Below are positions 1 to 5,830 of a stretch of DNA of 10,095 nucleotides, one piece after another (position 1 is the first letter of the stretch; every line of letters begins with the position of its first letter). The stretch is from Clostridiales bacterium (GTDB lineage: Bacteria > Bacillota > Clostridia > Oscillospirales > CAG-272). The notes under the pieces were generated by a model. The model saw only the letters and a list, made by a program, of their open reading frames with translations, was not told the DNA's origin and did not search any database. Both the position numbers and the translations under genes were made by a program. The stretch is from assembly GCA_003150035.1 (NCBI GenBank), contig QALR01000025.1, forward strand, positions 1 through 10,095, read 5' to 3'.

Positions 1-394
1 GCCAAACGAAAAATTTAAACAAATTATTAATCAGAATTCTGTTGCATTTGCAAGTTGAATTCAGCACTAACCTAAAATGATTATGAAAAAATTGCACGAA
101 GTGCCGTAACGGAATCCGGTTGACCGGAGAAAAAAGGAGGCATATCCTTTGAGCGCGTGACCGCTGCCCGGCTATCGCTTTGCGGGAAATGCCCCCGGCC
201 ATGAAAGAATCGGGACGTAATTTATAATCGGTATGATTCGGGGATTCGGTGAGGGAGTGCGACGGCAAAGGTTTCTCCGTCTGCAAGCCCTTACACGAAC
301 AAGCGGACGCCGCGCACTCCCTCGTGGGACGGGCTGAAACAGGATAAAGGGGCGCAGTCCGGGAGTTGTTCGTCTCGCCCGATGGGAGAAACGA
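1..394. other. Left intergenic region with inverted repeats, no gene seen
   Basis: No convincing protein gene is visible here. The first 110 bases are AT-rich, then composition shifts abruptly to GC-rich. Small dyads are present: TCCGG-ttga-CCGGA near 115-128, and GCAC-gaa-GTGC near 94-104, which on the minus strand is followed by AATTTTTT and could be a weak terminator for leftward transcripts. A TTG (about 121) and a TATCCTTTG (about 143-151) are spaced roughly like a Bacteroidota plus-strand promoter, but the -7 box has one base too many. The large dyad at 251-323 is listed separately. The element end is not recognisable here. Confidence 0.5.
251..323. repeat. Perfect 11-bp inverted repeat forming a long stem
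   Basis: GAGGGAGTGCG at 251-261 is the exact reverse complement of CGCACTCCCTC at 313-323. Two G-T wobble pairs can extend the stem outward. Within the 51-base loop a smaller dyad (ACGG 262-265 with CCGT 277-280) can form. On either strand an RNA from here would fold into a branched hairpin. There is no U-run directly after it on either strand, so it does not look like a plain terminator. Role unknown; it may belong to the cluster of structured sequences to its right. Confidence 0.55.
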
Positions 395-547
395 ATGACC
401 ACACCCCTTTATATTTATATCGACAAGGAGACAGGACCGACAGGCACGACGGTCGAAAACGGAGTGAACGGCACAACCGGGCCTGCCGCCGGAATGCGGA
501 ACATGCAGCGGAACGCGCCGACGGACGAATCCCGCGACGGACGATAA
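395..547 (+). CDS. Possible small protein, 50 aa, unknown function
   Basis: ATG at 395 opens a 50-codon frame to TAA at 547, too short for most gene callers. The product starts MTTPLYIYIDKETGPTG and continues Gly/Thr/Asn-rich before an Arg/Asp-rich tail. GGGAGA lies 6 bases before the ATG and could serve as a ribosome site. Codons mostly end in G or C, like the element genes, and the N-terminus (alternating Tyr/Ile, then Asp-Lys-Glu) reads more like a protein than the shadow frames here do. No membrane segment, signal peptide or known motif is seen. Against it: the region is otherwise noncoding and rich in dyads, and an overlapping frame (ATG at 382) is longer. Confidence 0.27.
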   Translation: MTTPLYIYIDKETGPTGTTVENGVNGTTGPAAGMRNMQRNAPTDESRDGR

Positions 548-668
548 GCGGCAAGTATGAGATTGGAATCGTAACATATCGACCGGGGTGAAGTGAGTGC
601 TTCGTGGATTATCCCGGCGTCCTCTGGGGGCCTGCCGCCGAACGGATCAGTCCGTTGCGGCAAGGCAT
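548..668. repeat. GC-rich hairpin (630-666) in noncoding stretch
   Basis: The sequence 630-646 (GCCTGCCGCCGAACGGA) pairs with 651-666 (TCCGTTGCGGCAAGGC) around a 4-base loop, giving a long stem with one bulge and one mismatch. On the plus strand it is followed by A-rich rather than T-rich sequence, so it is not a plus-strand intrinsic terminator. On the minus strand it lies just downstream of the U7 run at 669-675, so it would follow, not precede, that RNA's end. The string GGGCCTGCCGCCG here also occurs near 478-491, within the small candidate gene. No gene is seen in 548-668. Confidence 0.5.
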
Positions 669-886
669 AAAAAAACCGAGGGCGCATAGGTGCTGTTCCC
701 GATCATCCGGCCTCGCGAGCCTTGTCCCTGAAACAGTCCTTGTGCGCCCAAGGCTGCCCCGATCACGTCGGGGCATACCATTGGACTGACAAGCTTTGTA
801 CCGGGACCCAGAACACCGTCAAAGACGGGCGCGAGTTCGATGATCCAGACAAAGGATGTTTATCCGTATGTTACACCACAAAGATA
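669..886 (-). ncRNA. Candidate structured RNA of about 200 nt with promoter box and terminator-like end
   Basis: On the minus strand an exact -7 box TATCTTTG (879-886) is followed by about 200 bases that end in a GC stem plus seven U (A-run at 669-675). Nested helices are visible: 701-707 with 839-845 (GATCATC/GATGATC), 712-717 with 830-835 (CTCGCG/CGCGAG), 721-726 with 788-793 (CTTGTC/GACAAG), about 734-738 with 784-788, a perfect 8-bp hairpin at 755-775, and hairpin CCGTC-aaa-GACGG at 816-828. Together they make a branched fold. The 3' stem 680-686/743-749 (GGGCGCA/TGCGCCC) competes with the inner arm, so the terminator may form only in one conformation, or as a pseudoknot. No -33 TTG is seen. 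I do not recognise RNase P, tmRNA, SRP or group II intron signatures. Strand choice rests on the promoter box and the U-run. Confidence 0.45.
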
Positions 887-910
887 CATAACTTTTTATT
901 TTAAGTTATG
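887..910. promoter_or_regulatory. Perfect 8-bp dyad, possible operator
   Basis: CATAACTT (887-894) and AAGTTATG (903-910) are exact reverse complements separated by eight T/A bases. The dyad lies directly upstream of the minus-strand TATCTTTG box at 879-886, covering the space where the -33 element would be. A dimeric repressor or activator bound here would control that promoter; this is inferred from position only. A weak bidirectional terminator for the neighbouring unit is the alternative. Confidence 0.4.
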
Positions 911-924
911 ATCCGTCGGAAAAT

Positions 925-1137
925 GAGAAAGCGTGGGCCGTTGAAACTTATACTGTTTGAGGTTCTGGTAAGACCCTGAAGCATATAAGCACAAGAAGCC
1001 CACGCCTTGTGACGTGGAAACTGAATACCCCGCAAGGCATGGGCCGATGCGTAAGGGCTTGTCTTGTGCTTTGCCGCTTCAAAATTTACCAGATTTCAAA
1101 CATGCAAAGCTAACAACCCACCGTATTCCGGCGAATC
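925..1137 (-). ncRNA. Candidate structured regulatory RNA with two mutually exclusive folds
   Basis: A near-ideal promoter (1145-1174) would start a minus-strand RNA near 1137. The RNA can form a long rod by pairing, from the outside in: 955-960/1096-1101 (GTTTGA/TCAAAC), 964-971/1086-1093 (TCTGGTAA/TTACCAGA), 978-982/1076-1080 (GAAGC/GCTTC), 987-996/1062-1071 (ten pairs), 997-1001/1055-1059 and 1004-1009/1033-1038 (GCCTTG/CAAGGC). Alternatively its 3' half folds alone: 931-938/998-1005 (GCGTGGGC/GCCCACGC), 947-952/984-989 (CTTATA/TATAAG) and a small inner stem. On the minus strand this second hairpin is followed by TTTCTCATTTT. The folds share bases 955-1005 and exclude each other, as in an attenuator or riboswitch. 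A five-codon leader (1103-1086, MFEIW then TAA) sits in the first strand of the long fold and may be chance. Family unknown. Confidence 0.5.
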
Positions 1138-1144
1138 GTTGAAT

Positions 1145-1174
1145 CAAATATACGAACTTAATCGCAATTCGCAA
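1145..1174 (-). promoter_or_regulatory. Bacteroidota-type promoter for the leftward structured RNA
   Basis: On the minus strand TTG (1172-1174), a 19-base spacer and TATATTTG (1145-1152) match the Bacteroidota primary-sigma consensus TTG-N19-TAnnTTTG exactly. Transcription would start near 1137 and run into the two-state RNA at 925-1137. No protein gene begins downstream within 1 kb on this strand, which supports a noncoding product. Confidence 0.6.
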
Positions 1175-1199
1175 CGCCGGGGTACTCGATTATTTCAGT

Positions 1200-1474
1200 T
1201 TTTATCAAATTAAACCCGATCCTGCTAAAACCCTGACCGATTGTATCAGGCCGCGCATGGCGGCTCTCCCTGAGAATGCAATTTTGTCCTGGCAAGCCGG
1301 GATCGTTCGTTTTTATGTAAGTGGGTGAAAAGGCACGGAGCAGAAAAGTCCATGCCGCGAGGGAACGGACTATTTGCCCCGGAGCGTGCGCCTCTGGGCA
1401 CCGCACCTGTCGCTATCGGCAAATAAACTATCCATTTTAATTAGGTCTATCGATTCTATAACGACACAAATATA
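1200..1474 (-). ncRNA. Candidate third structured RNA unit
   Basis: An exact -7 box TATATTTG (1467-1474, no clear -33) precedes minus-strand sequence with several dyads: GGCAAATA 1418-1425 with TATTTGCC 1371-1378, enclosing CGCAC 1402-1406 with GTGCG 1386-1390; GGACT 1367-1371 with AGTCC 1347-1351; GCCGC/GCGGC near 1250-1264; CCTGA/TCAGG near 1231-1249; and CGATCC 1217-1222 with GGATCG 1300-1305. No strong terminator is obvious; a weak GTTTT follows the CCTGA hairpin. A 21-codon frame lies at 1436-1371 (MDSLFADSDRCGAQRR...), ending within the stem, with no supporting signal. Structure is less compelling than in the two units to its left. Confidence 0.33.
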
Positions 1475-1729
1475 CGGATTATTTTTTAAAATCAGCTTTA
1501 TGCCACTATTTCGGAACCTTCAAGATGTTTAGTGTTGTCGTAAATGAACGTGATTATTGAGATTCTAAAAAGCAACCTTTTTTGAAAGATGCCACAATTA
1601 ATTATAACTATATGATAATTAATAGAAAATTCGCGAAATTATTGTATATTTATCAATATTTTGATGACTTATAAATAAATTCATTGAAACTAATTAATTA
1701 ATTTGAATTCAAATAATTACAGTAAATTT
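1475..1729. other. AT-rich intergenic region before the nuclease gene
   Basis: Composition drops sharply to strongly AT-rich and stays so through the next gene, which suggests that region and gene arrived together. TTAATTAAT-type repeats and AATTAATTATAA runs are present. I see TTGTATATTTATC (about 1642) and ATATTTTG (about 1657) as possible plus-strand -7 variants, but none matches TAnnTTTG with a well spaced TTG. No RNA gene is recognised. Confidence 0.4.
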
Positions 1730-2974
1730 ATGAAACATTATACCCATCAAAAAGGTGATCTATTCAATCAAGAGCGATTATCTGACTTTATTGACAAATG
1801 CAAACAAAATATCAGAAATGAAATTAACAGCGAAACAGATGATTACATTCTGAATGTCAGTGAGGATAGTTACATTGATGTAATAAAAGGCAAATATGAA
1901 ATAATAATGCCTGAGATTGAATATGATAGTCTTTGTATTGATTCATTTGAGGCTGAAGTACCTACGAAACTATTGCCGTCCTATTCATTCTATGGTGATA
2001 ACGATTATATAAAGAGAGACATTTATTGTCTCCATATTCCTGTTACAGGAAATATCAAACTATTACATTACTGTCCAAGTTCTTTTATGTTCAGTGGAGG
2101 CGGTGATTTTTACATCGACAACTTACAGCTTACAATGGAATATCTAACTTTCTCCGATAATCCTGAAGAAATAAAGCGGCAATTTGACAGTTCGATCGAA
2201 CGATTGAAGAAAATGTACGAAAATCTTAAAAATGATATCGATTCATATAATTCTCATTTGTTAGAATTTATAAAATACGAATTTGAGAAACGGAAATCTC
2301 AACTTTTAACAAAAAACAATCTTTTAGCATCCATTGGATACCCTTTGAAAGAACGAGCGGATTCACATGGAACATTTTCAATACCTTCACCAAAATTAAG
2401 AGAATCGATTAAAGTCCAGAAACCAGTTGTTTCAGAAAGAGGGTACCAACCAGAGCCAACAATTGACGATGATGTTTATTATAAAATATTGAAAATTATC
2501 GATGATGCGGGGAAAAATTTTGAGCGGATGCCAAGTATATCTTCCGGAAAAGGAGAGGAAGATTTGCGAGATTATATTCTGTTTCTTTTAGACCCTCATT
2601 TCGAGAACGGTAATGCAACTGGCGAAACATTTAATAAGACCGGGAAAACGGATATTCAAATAAGGTATGATAGCTCAGTCGTTTTCATTGCAGAATGTAA
2701 GTTTTGGAAAGGGGAAAAAGCATATCTTGCAACCATAGACCAGTTGCTCGGATATTTGACATGGAGAGATACCAAAACATCTATCATAATATTCGTCAAG
2801 CAAAAAGACATTACCCAAGTGATAGAAAAGGTCAAAAACGCAACACCAAAACATGCCAATTATAAAAATATAGTTAATCAACAGGGCGAAAATTGGATAA
2901 ATTATCGTTTTCATATTAACGGAGACTCTAACCGAGATATAAAATTGGCCGTTCAAATATTTCACATACCATAA
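1730..2974 (+). CDS. PD-(D/E)xK nuclease-like protein of unknown function
   Basis: The C-terminal third carries a restriction-endonuclease-like core: a helix with GEEDLRDYILFLL, then GETFNKTGKTDIQIR, a beta strand ending IAECKFWKG, and QLLGYLTWRD. With the ATG at 1730, the likely metal ligands and catalytic residues are Asp308, Glu322 and Lys324, with Glu276/277 on the first helix. From memory, bacterial proteins share this block together with the upstream segment FEKRKSQLLTKNNLLASIGYPLKER, but I know of no assigned function; the N-terminal half has no motif I recognise. A basic, helix-rich stretch around residues 155-200 may form a coiled coil. TTG at 1703 would add nine residues in phase; I chose ATG because Bacteroidota rarely use TTG. 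The gene is about one-third GC, far below its neighbours, and is convergent with them (8-bp gap), so it is probably acquired cargo, perhaps defence-related. Confidence 0.72.
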   Translation: MKHYTHQKGDLFNQERLSDFIDKCKQNIRNEINSETDDYILNVSEDSYIDVIKGKYEIIMPEIEYDSLCIDSFEAEVPTKLLPSYSFYGDNDYIKRDIYCLHIPVTGNIKLLHYCPSSFMFSGGGDFYIDNLQLTMEYLTFSDNPEEIKRQFDSSIERLKKMYENLKNDIDSYNSHLLEFIKYEFEKRKSQLLTKNNLLASIGYPLKERADSHGTFSIPSPKLRESIKVQKPVVSERGYQPEPTIDDDVYYKILKIIDDAGKNFERMPSISSGKGEEDLRDYILFLLDPHFENGNATGETFNKTGKTDIQIRYDSSVVFIAECKFWKGEKAYLATIDQLLGYLTWRDTKTSIIIFVKQKDITQVIEKVKNATPKHANYKNIVNQQGENWINYRFHINGDSNRDIKLAVQIFHIP

Positions 2975-2982
2975 TTAAATGC

Positions 2983-3435
2983 CTATTTCTGCCTTTTGAC
3001 ATTTTTCACCGGCTGAGCCGCTTTCTCCTGCTCGTAAAGCTGTTCCCAATAGGCGCTGCTGTATTCCCACTTGCGGGACTGCTGAATGTAATACCCAGCG
3101 GCCAGCGTCGTGACCAAGCAGGTCAGGAACAGCCCGACGATCACTTTCAGCACGATGGGCGGCTGCTTGAGGTACCTGATCTGCCGGTCCATTTCATACA
3201 ACGCGCTGCGGGCTTTCTGCTCGAACGGTTCCGTATCGACCCCGATGCACCGGTTCGGGAGTTCGTCGAATATTTCCTTCAGCAGAGCCGCCGTCCGGGC
3301 GGTCTGTTTGCCGAGCTCCGCCATGCGGTCGATCTGCCCGATCATCGCCTCGGCCAGCGCCGGGCCGTTCCCGTTCAGGTTCTCTCTTGCCTGCGCCCTG
3401 CGCGGCGCTTTGGGGTACTTGCTATCGGATTCCAT
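2983..3435 (-). CDS. Small membrane protein of the mobilization operon
   Basis: The 150-residue product has a soluble N-terminal part with helical heptad-like character (about residues 25-60, 70-90) and a single strong hydrophobic segment near residues 93-117 (IVLKVIVGLFLTCLVTTLAA), followed by a short charged tail rich in Trp, Tyr, Glu and Lys. A single-pass inner-membrane protein is the simplest reading. Its ATG overlaps the end of the relaxase by 14 bases, so the two are translationally coupled. Small membrane proteins often follow relaxase genes in Bacteroidota mobilizable elements; a role linking relaxosome and host coupling machinery is an inference. Stop is TAG. Confidence 0.7.
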   Translation of the reverse strand: MESDSKYPKAPRRAQARENLNGNGPALAEAMIGQIDRMAELGKQTARTAALLKEIFDELPNRCIGVDTEPFEQKARSALYEMDRQIRYLKQPPIVLKVIVGLFLTCLVTTLAAGYYIQQSRKWEYSSAYWEQLYEQEKAAQPVKNVKRQK

Positions 3436-4378
3436 AACCTTTCTTTTTCTTTTTACGTTTCAGATTTTCGTACCATTCTTCCGGCGGCTCGTCTTCCGCT
3501 ACGGCGGGAGCGGGCCTGAACAACTCCCCGGCGGCATCGAGCACCGAGGCGGCCACCGTCCCGGCGAGACTCCTGCCCTCTTGGGGCCGGGCGACTTGGG
3601 AATAGATGGGAACCATCCTCGTCCCTTTCTGGCCCTCGGGGCGGATTCCGAACTGGTTGAACAAAGACCTCAGCCCGAACTCCCGGCCGATCTCCGACGC
3701 CTTGAACGTCTGCCCCCCGTATCCGAAGCGCAGGCCGTAGACCTTGCCCTGCTTGTTCTTTACCGGCTCGACCGATACGCCCTGCGACCGTAGGGCGGCG
3801 ACGAACGCCGCAGGGTCGGGGTGCCTCCTGCCGAGCTCCCCGTAGGCGATCCGCTGCAGGCGTTCTTTCACCTGTTGCCGGAGCGGATCGGCGTTTCTCT
3901 TGAGATATTCCTTCTGGCGGTGTACCTCGTTGGCGATCGTCAGTCCCATTTCGCGGCTCATCTGTTCGGCCACGCGCGACGAGCGGTTGCTGATAAAATC
4001 GGTCTGGTAGACTTTCTGGTCGATGCCGATCCGGTTCGCGACCAGATGGATATGCAGGTTGTCGGTGTCCCGGTGCGTACAGGCGATTCACTGGTGATTC
4101 CGCAGGTTCATCCGCCCGGCGAAGTCGTAAGCGATCGTCTGCAGGACCTCCGGCGTCATTTTCGGCTCGTCCTGCGGCGCGATCCCGATCTCGAAGCGCA
4201 GATACTTGTTCTCGCAGCGGTAGTTCAGCCGGTTCACCTGCTCGAATTCCCGGTGGATCTCCTCCGGTGTCAGCGCCGAGACTATGTTGCTCGCGATCAT
4301 CCGGTCCATTTTTCCCTCTTTCATCGCGTAGCGGATCAGGTTGCCGCCGTGCGCGACGGCCTTTGCTTTGGCTATCAT
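3422..4378 (-). pseudogene. MOB-P-like relaxase, interrupted by one in-frame TGA
   Basis: A single frame of 318 sense-or-TGA codons runs from ATG 4378 to TAG 3422, broken only by TGA at 4088-4090 (codon 97). Before it lies the N-terminal MIAKAKAVAHGGNLIRYAMK with the likely nicking Tyr17. After it lies the metal-binding motif THRDTDNLHIH (His102, His109, His111), then the usual GQTFKASEIGREFGLRSLF region. Reading across gives NHQ-stop-IACTHRDTDN, where I expect Trp. The break separates tyrosine from histidines, so neither fragment alone can nick oriT; internal start Met at 3973 yields only the C-terminal half. The relaxase would nick oriT, probably in the gap upstream of mobC, and lead the strand into a recipient using another element's conjugation apparatus. 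Start lies 11 bp after the mobC stop. Either a pseudogene or dependent on UGA readthrough. Confidence 0.8.
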
Positions 4379-4389
4379 GTCCGGCCGGA

Positions 4390-4689
4390 TTAAAAGAATC
4401 GGGAGACCAGCTCCCTGCTGACCGTCAGATGCCGCTCGATCTCATGGAGCAGTTGCGGGTTGCGGTTCCTGACCAGATTGGCGATCCGGGTGAAGTTGGC
4501 GTTGTGCAGGATCAGGGCCCGGAAAAACTTCTGTTCTTCGGGCGTCAGTTTCGGGACGGCTAGTATCTTCCCGTGCAGGGCCTGTTCCCGGCAATACTCG
4601 GAGAGTGTGCGTCCGGCCTTTCGGGCCAGCGCGGAGATGATTTGCTTTTCGGCGCTGCTGCACCTGAACTTGATAAGGGATGTTTTCAT
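4390..4689 (-). CDS. mobC: MobC-like relaxosome accessory protein
   Basis: The 99-residue product begins MKTSLIKFRCSSAEKQII, followed by ALARKAGRTLSEYCREQAL, the beta-strand/helix/helix pattern of ribbon-helix-helix mobilization proteins. The second half, with LTPEEQKFFRALILHNANFTRIANLVRNRNPQ, fits the C-terminal helical part of the MobC family, where a helix carrying an N-x-N-x-(I/L)A pattern is typical. It would bind oriT and help the relaxase reach the nick site. It is the first gene of the mob operon: upstream lies the dyad-rich gap 4690-4885, downstream the relaxase after 11 bp. The ATG is preceded by ACACACACG with no clear Shine-Dalgarno, as is common in Bacteroidota. Intact, stop TAA. 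Confidence 0.78.
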   Translation of the reverse strand: MKTSLIKFRCSSAEKQIISALARKAGRTLSEYCREQALHGKILAVPKLTPEEQKFFRALILHNANFTRIANLVRNRNPQLLHEIERHLTVSRELVSRFF

Positions 4690-4885
4690 CGTGTGTGTTT
4701 TTAAAGTTTATGGATTTCGTGTACATCTGTGTACAGCCGAGAACGGAGTGATTGCGTCCCCGACCGAAGGGAGGGGCAAGAGCAGTTTGCGGCCGCTTGT
4801 GGCCACAAACTGACGTCTTGCAATCCACCTCTACCCTGAAAAGGATACGGCGGAAAACCGGGAACGGTTCGCCGGTCCTGTGCGG
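4690..4885. other. Candidate oriT / mob promoter region
   Basis: This gap separates mobC from the primase and holds two notable dyads. At 4783-4812, CAGTTTG-c-GGCC pairs with GGCC-a-CAAACTG around a 6-base loop (gcttgt), 11 pairs with one mismatch; its right half contains the palindrome TTGTGGCCACAA and its left half GCGGCCGC. At 4720-4735 two palindromic TGTACA units are separated by four bases, close to where a mob promoter would sit, so they may be operators. CCCCGACC...GGGAGGGG (about 4758-4776) is a further weak dyad. Origins of transfer usually lie next to mobC-type genes and carry an inverted repeat a few bases from the nick, so assignment as oriT is reasonable but inferred; no nick site is identified. 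Confidence 0.5.
4783..4812. repeat. Imperfect inverted repeat, likely relaxosome binding site
   Basis: Left arm 4783-4794 and right arm 4801-4812 pair except for one C/A mismatch (4790/4805). The arms contain overlapping self-palindromes (GCGGCCGC at 4789-4796 and TTGTGGCCACAA at 4798-4809), so a symmetric DNA-binding dimer such as the RHH protein could bind. The location, about 95 bp before mobC, fits oriT. Confidence 0.5.
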
Positions 4886-5830
4886 TTATCTTTTCATCCG
4901 CTTTGAACTTTTATCCGGCTGACCGGATGGAACGGTTTGGGGCCGCACGAGCTCGCGATGCTCGTTGCCGGGCTGCCGGTTGTGCTCCTGCAAAAAGTCG
5001 TTCAGGTCCTTGTGCTGCCGGTAAAAGCAGGACTGGTCGACTACGTCGCTACCCGTACACGAGTGGACGATTCTCTCTGTAGCCGCGTGCCCGGCTCCGT
5101 CGTTGTCGAGAAAAGCATGGATCGTGCGGTGACGCTGCAGGAACGCCAACGCTTCGGGCAGGTTCACCACGGAATTCAGCACGGCGGAATCGACCGCCGG
5201 GCGCGGCGTCTTTTTCAAAGTCAAATAGGAAAGGAAGTCCATGAAACCCTCGAAGACGAGAACCGTATCGCTGCTGTTGTCGAGCGTGGTGATGTGCTTG
5301 GGGCTGATGCAGCCCTTGAAGCGGGCATTGCGGAGCTCCCACCCTCCGGCATCGTTGCGGAAGCCGACGGCGAAATAGGCCCTGCCGCCGACCGTGTAAT
5401 GCACCTCCCGGCAATGCTCCGACGCAACGGCGGGGGCGATGCACCGGCTTTGAAGGTAAGAGAGCAAGGCGGGGTTTTGCAGCGGCCGGGCTTGTGCGAT
5501 TGTGACAGCCGGTCCCCTGTTGGGCGGCGTGGAAGAATTTCCGTGAAAAGGAAAAGCGAGTGAACCAGAGATAATCTGTTCAAGCAGGTGCATCGCCTGT
5601 CCCGCCTCGCACCGTTCCAGTCGCATGGCGAGGTCGATCAGCGTGCCACTGTCGCCCGTGCCGTAGTCTATTCACAAATTCTTTTCGTAATCCACTTTCA
5701 TGCTCGGATTACGGTCTTCCCTCAGCGGGGAGTGGTACAGTCCGTAATATCCCCGGTCTTTGGCGGGGCGGATACCCCGCCCCGCGAGATAATCCCTGAT
5801 AGGAAACTTATTGATTGTTTTCGCGTCCAT
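4886..5830 (-). pseudogene. Toprim-domain primase, interrupted by one in-frame TGA
   Basis: The frame runs from ATG 5830 to TAA 4886 (315 codons) with a single TGA at 5672-5674 (codon 53). The N-terminal part, MDAKTINKFPIRDYLAGRG then YYGLYHSPLREDRNPSMKV, is the CHC2-like primase domain as found in Bacteroidota elements, without classic zinc cysteines. Reading across gives DYEKNL-stop-IDYGTGDSGTLIDLA; related primases have NLW followed by D(Y/F)G here, so the TGA replaces a Trp. The C-terminal toprim domain is intact: Glu194 in VLVFEGFMDF, Asp242 and Asp244 in FLDNDGAG, and KDLNDFL. It should synthesise primers for element replication or for complementary-strand synthesis after transfer, with the upstream ATPase. 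If UGA stops translation, an internal ATG at 5626 yields only the toprim part. Confidence 0.78.

Noticed and set aside
233..547. A 105-codon plus-strand frame if TGA at 335-337 were read through
   Set aside because: Its first 50 codons are Arg-rich and match no protein pattern, and they cover the 11-bp inverted repeat; I do not count it as a fourth TGA case.
630..675. Intrinsic terminator from the 630-666 hairpin
   Set aside because: The T-run lies on the wrong side for the minus strand and there is an A-run on the plus strand; the U7 instead follows the 680-686 stem.
415..904. Frames of 60-90 codons at 415-687 (minus), 604-789 and 722-904 (plus)
   Set aside because: Composition is random-looking, they overlap the RNA helices, and none has a start signal.
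669..1137. Retron, group II intron, OMEGA RNA, 6S or tmRNA identity for the structured RNAs
   Set aside because: No reverse transcriptase, TnpB/IscB or intron protein is in the window, and the hallmark motifs I know for these RNAs are absent. I leave them unassigned.
3110..4563. Long plus-strand frames opposite the mob genes (3110-3793, 3821-4393, 4267-4563)
   Set aside because: They are antisense to recognisable mob proteins, have low-complexity Arg/Leu/Pro-rich translations and no start signals; these are GC-driven shadows.
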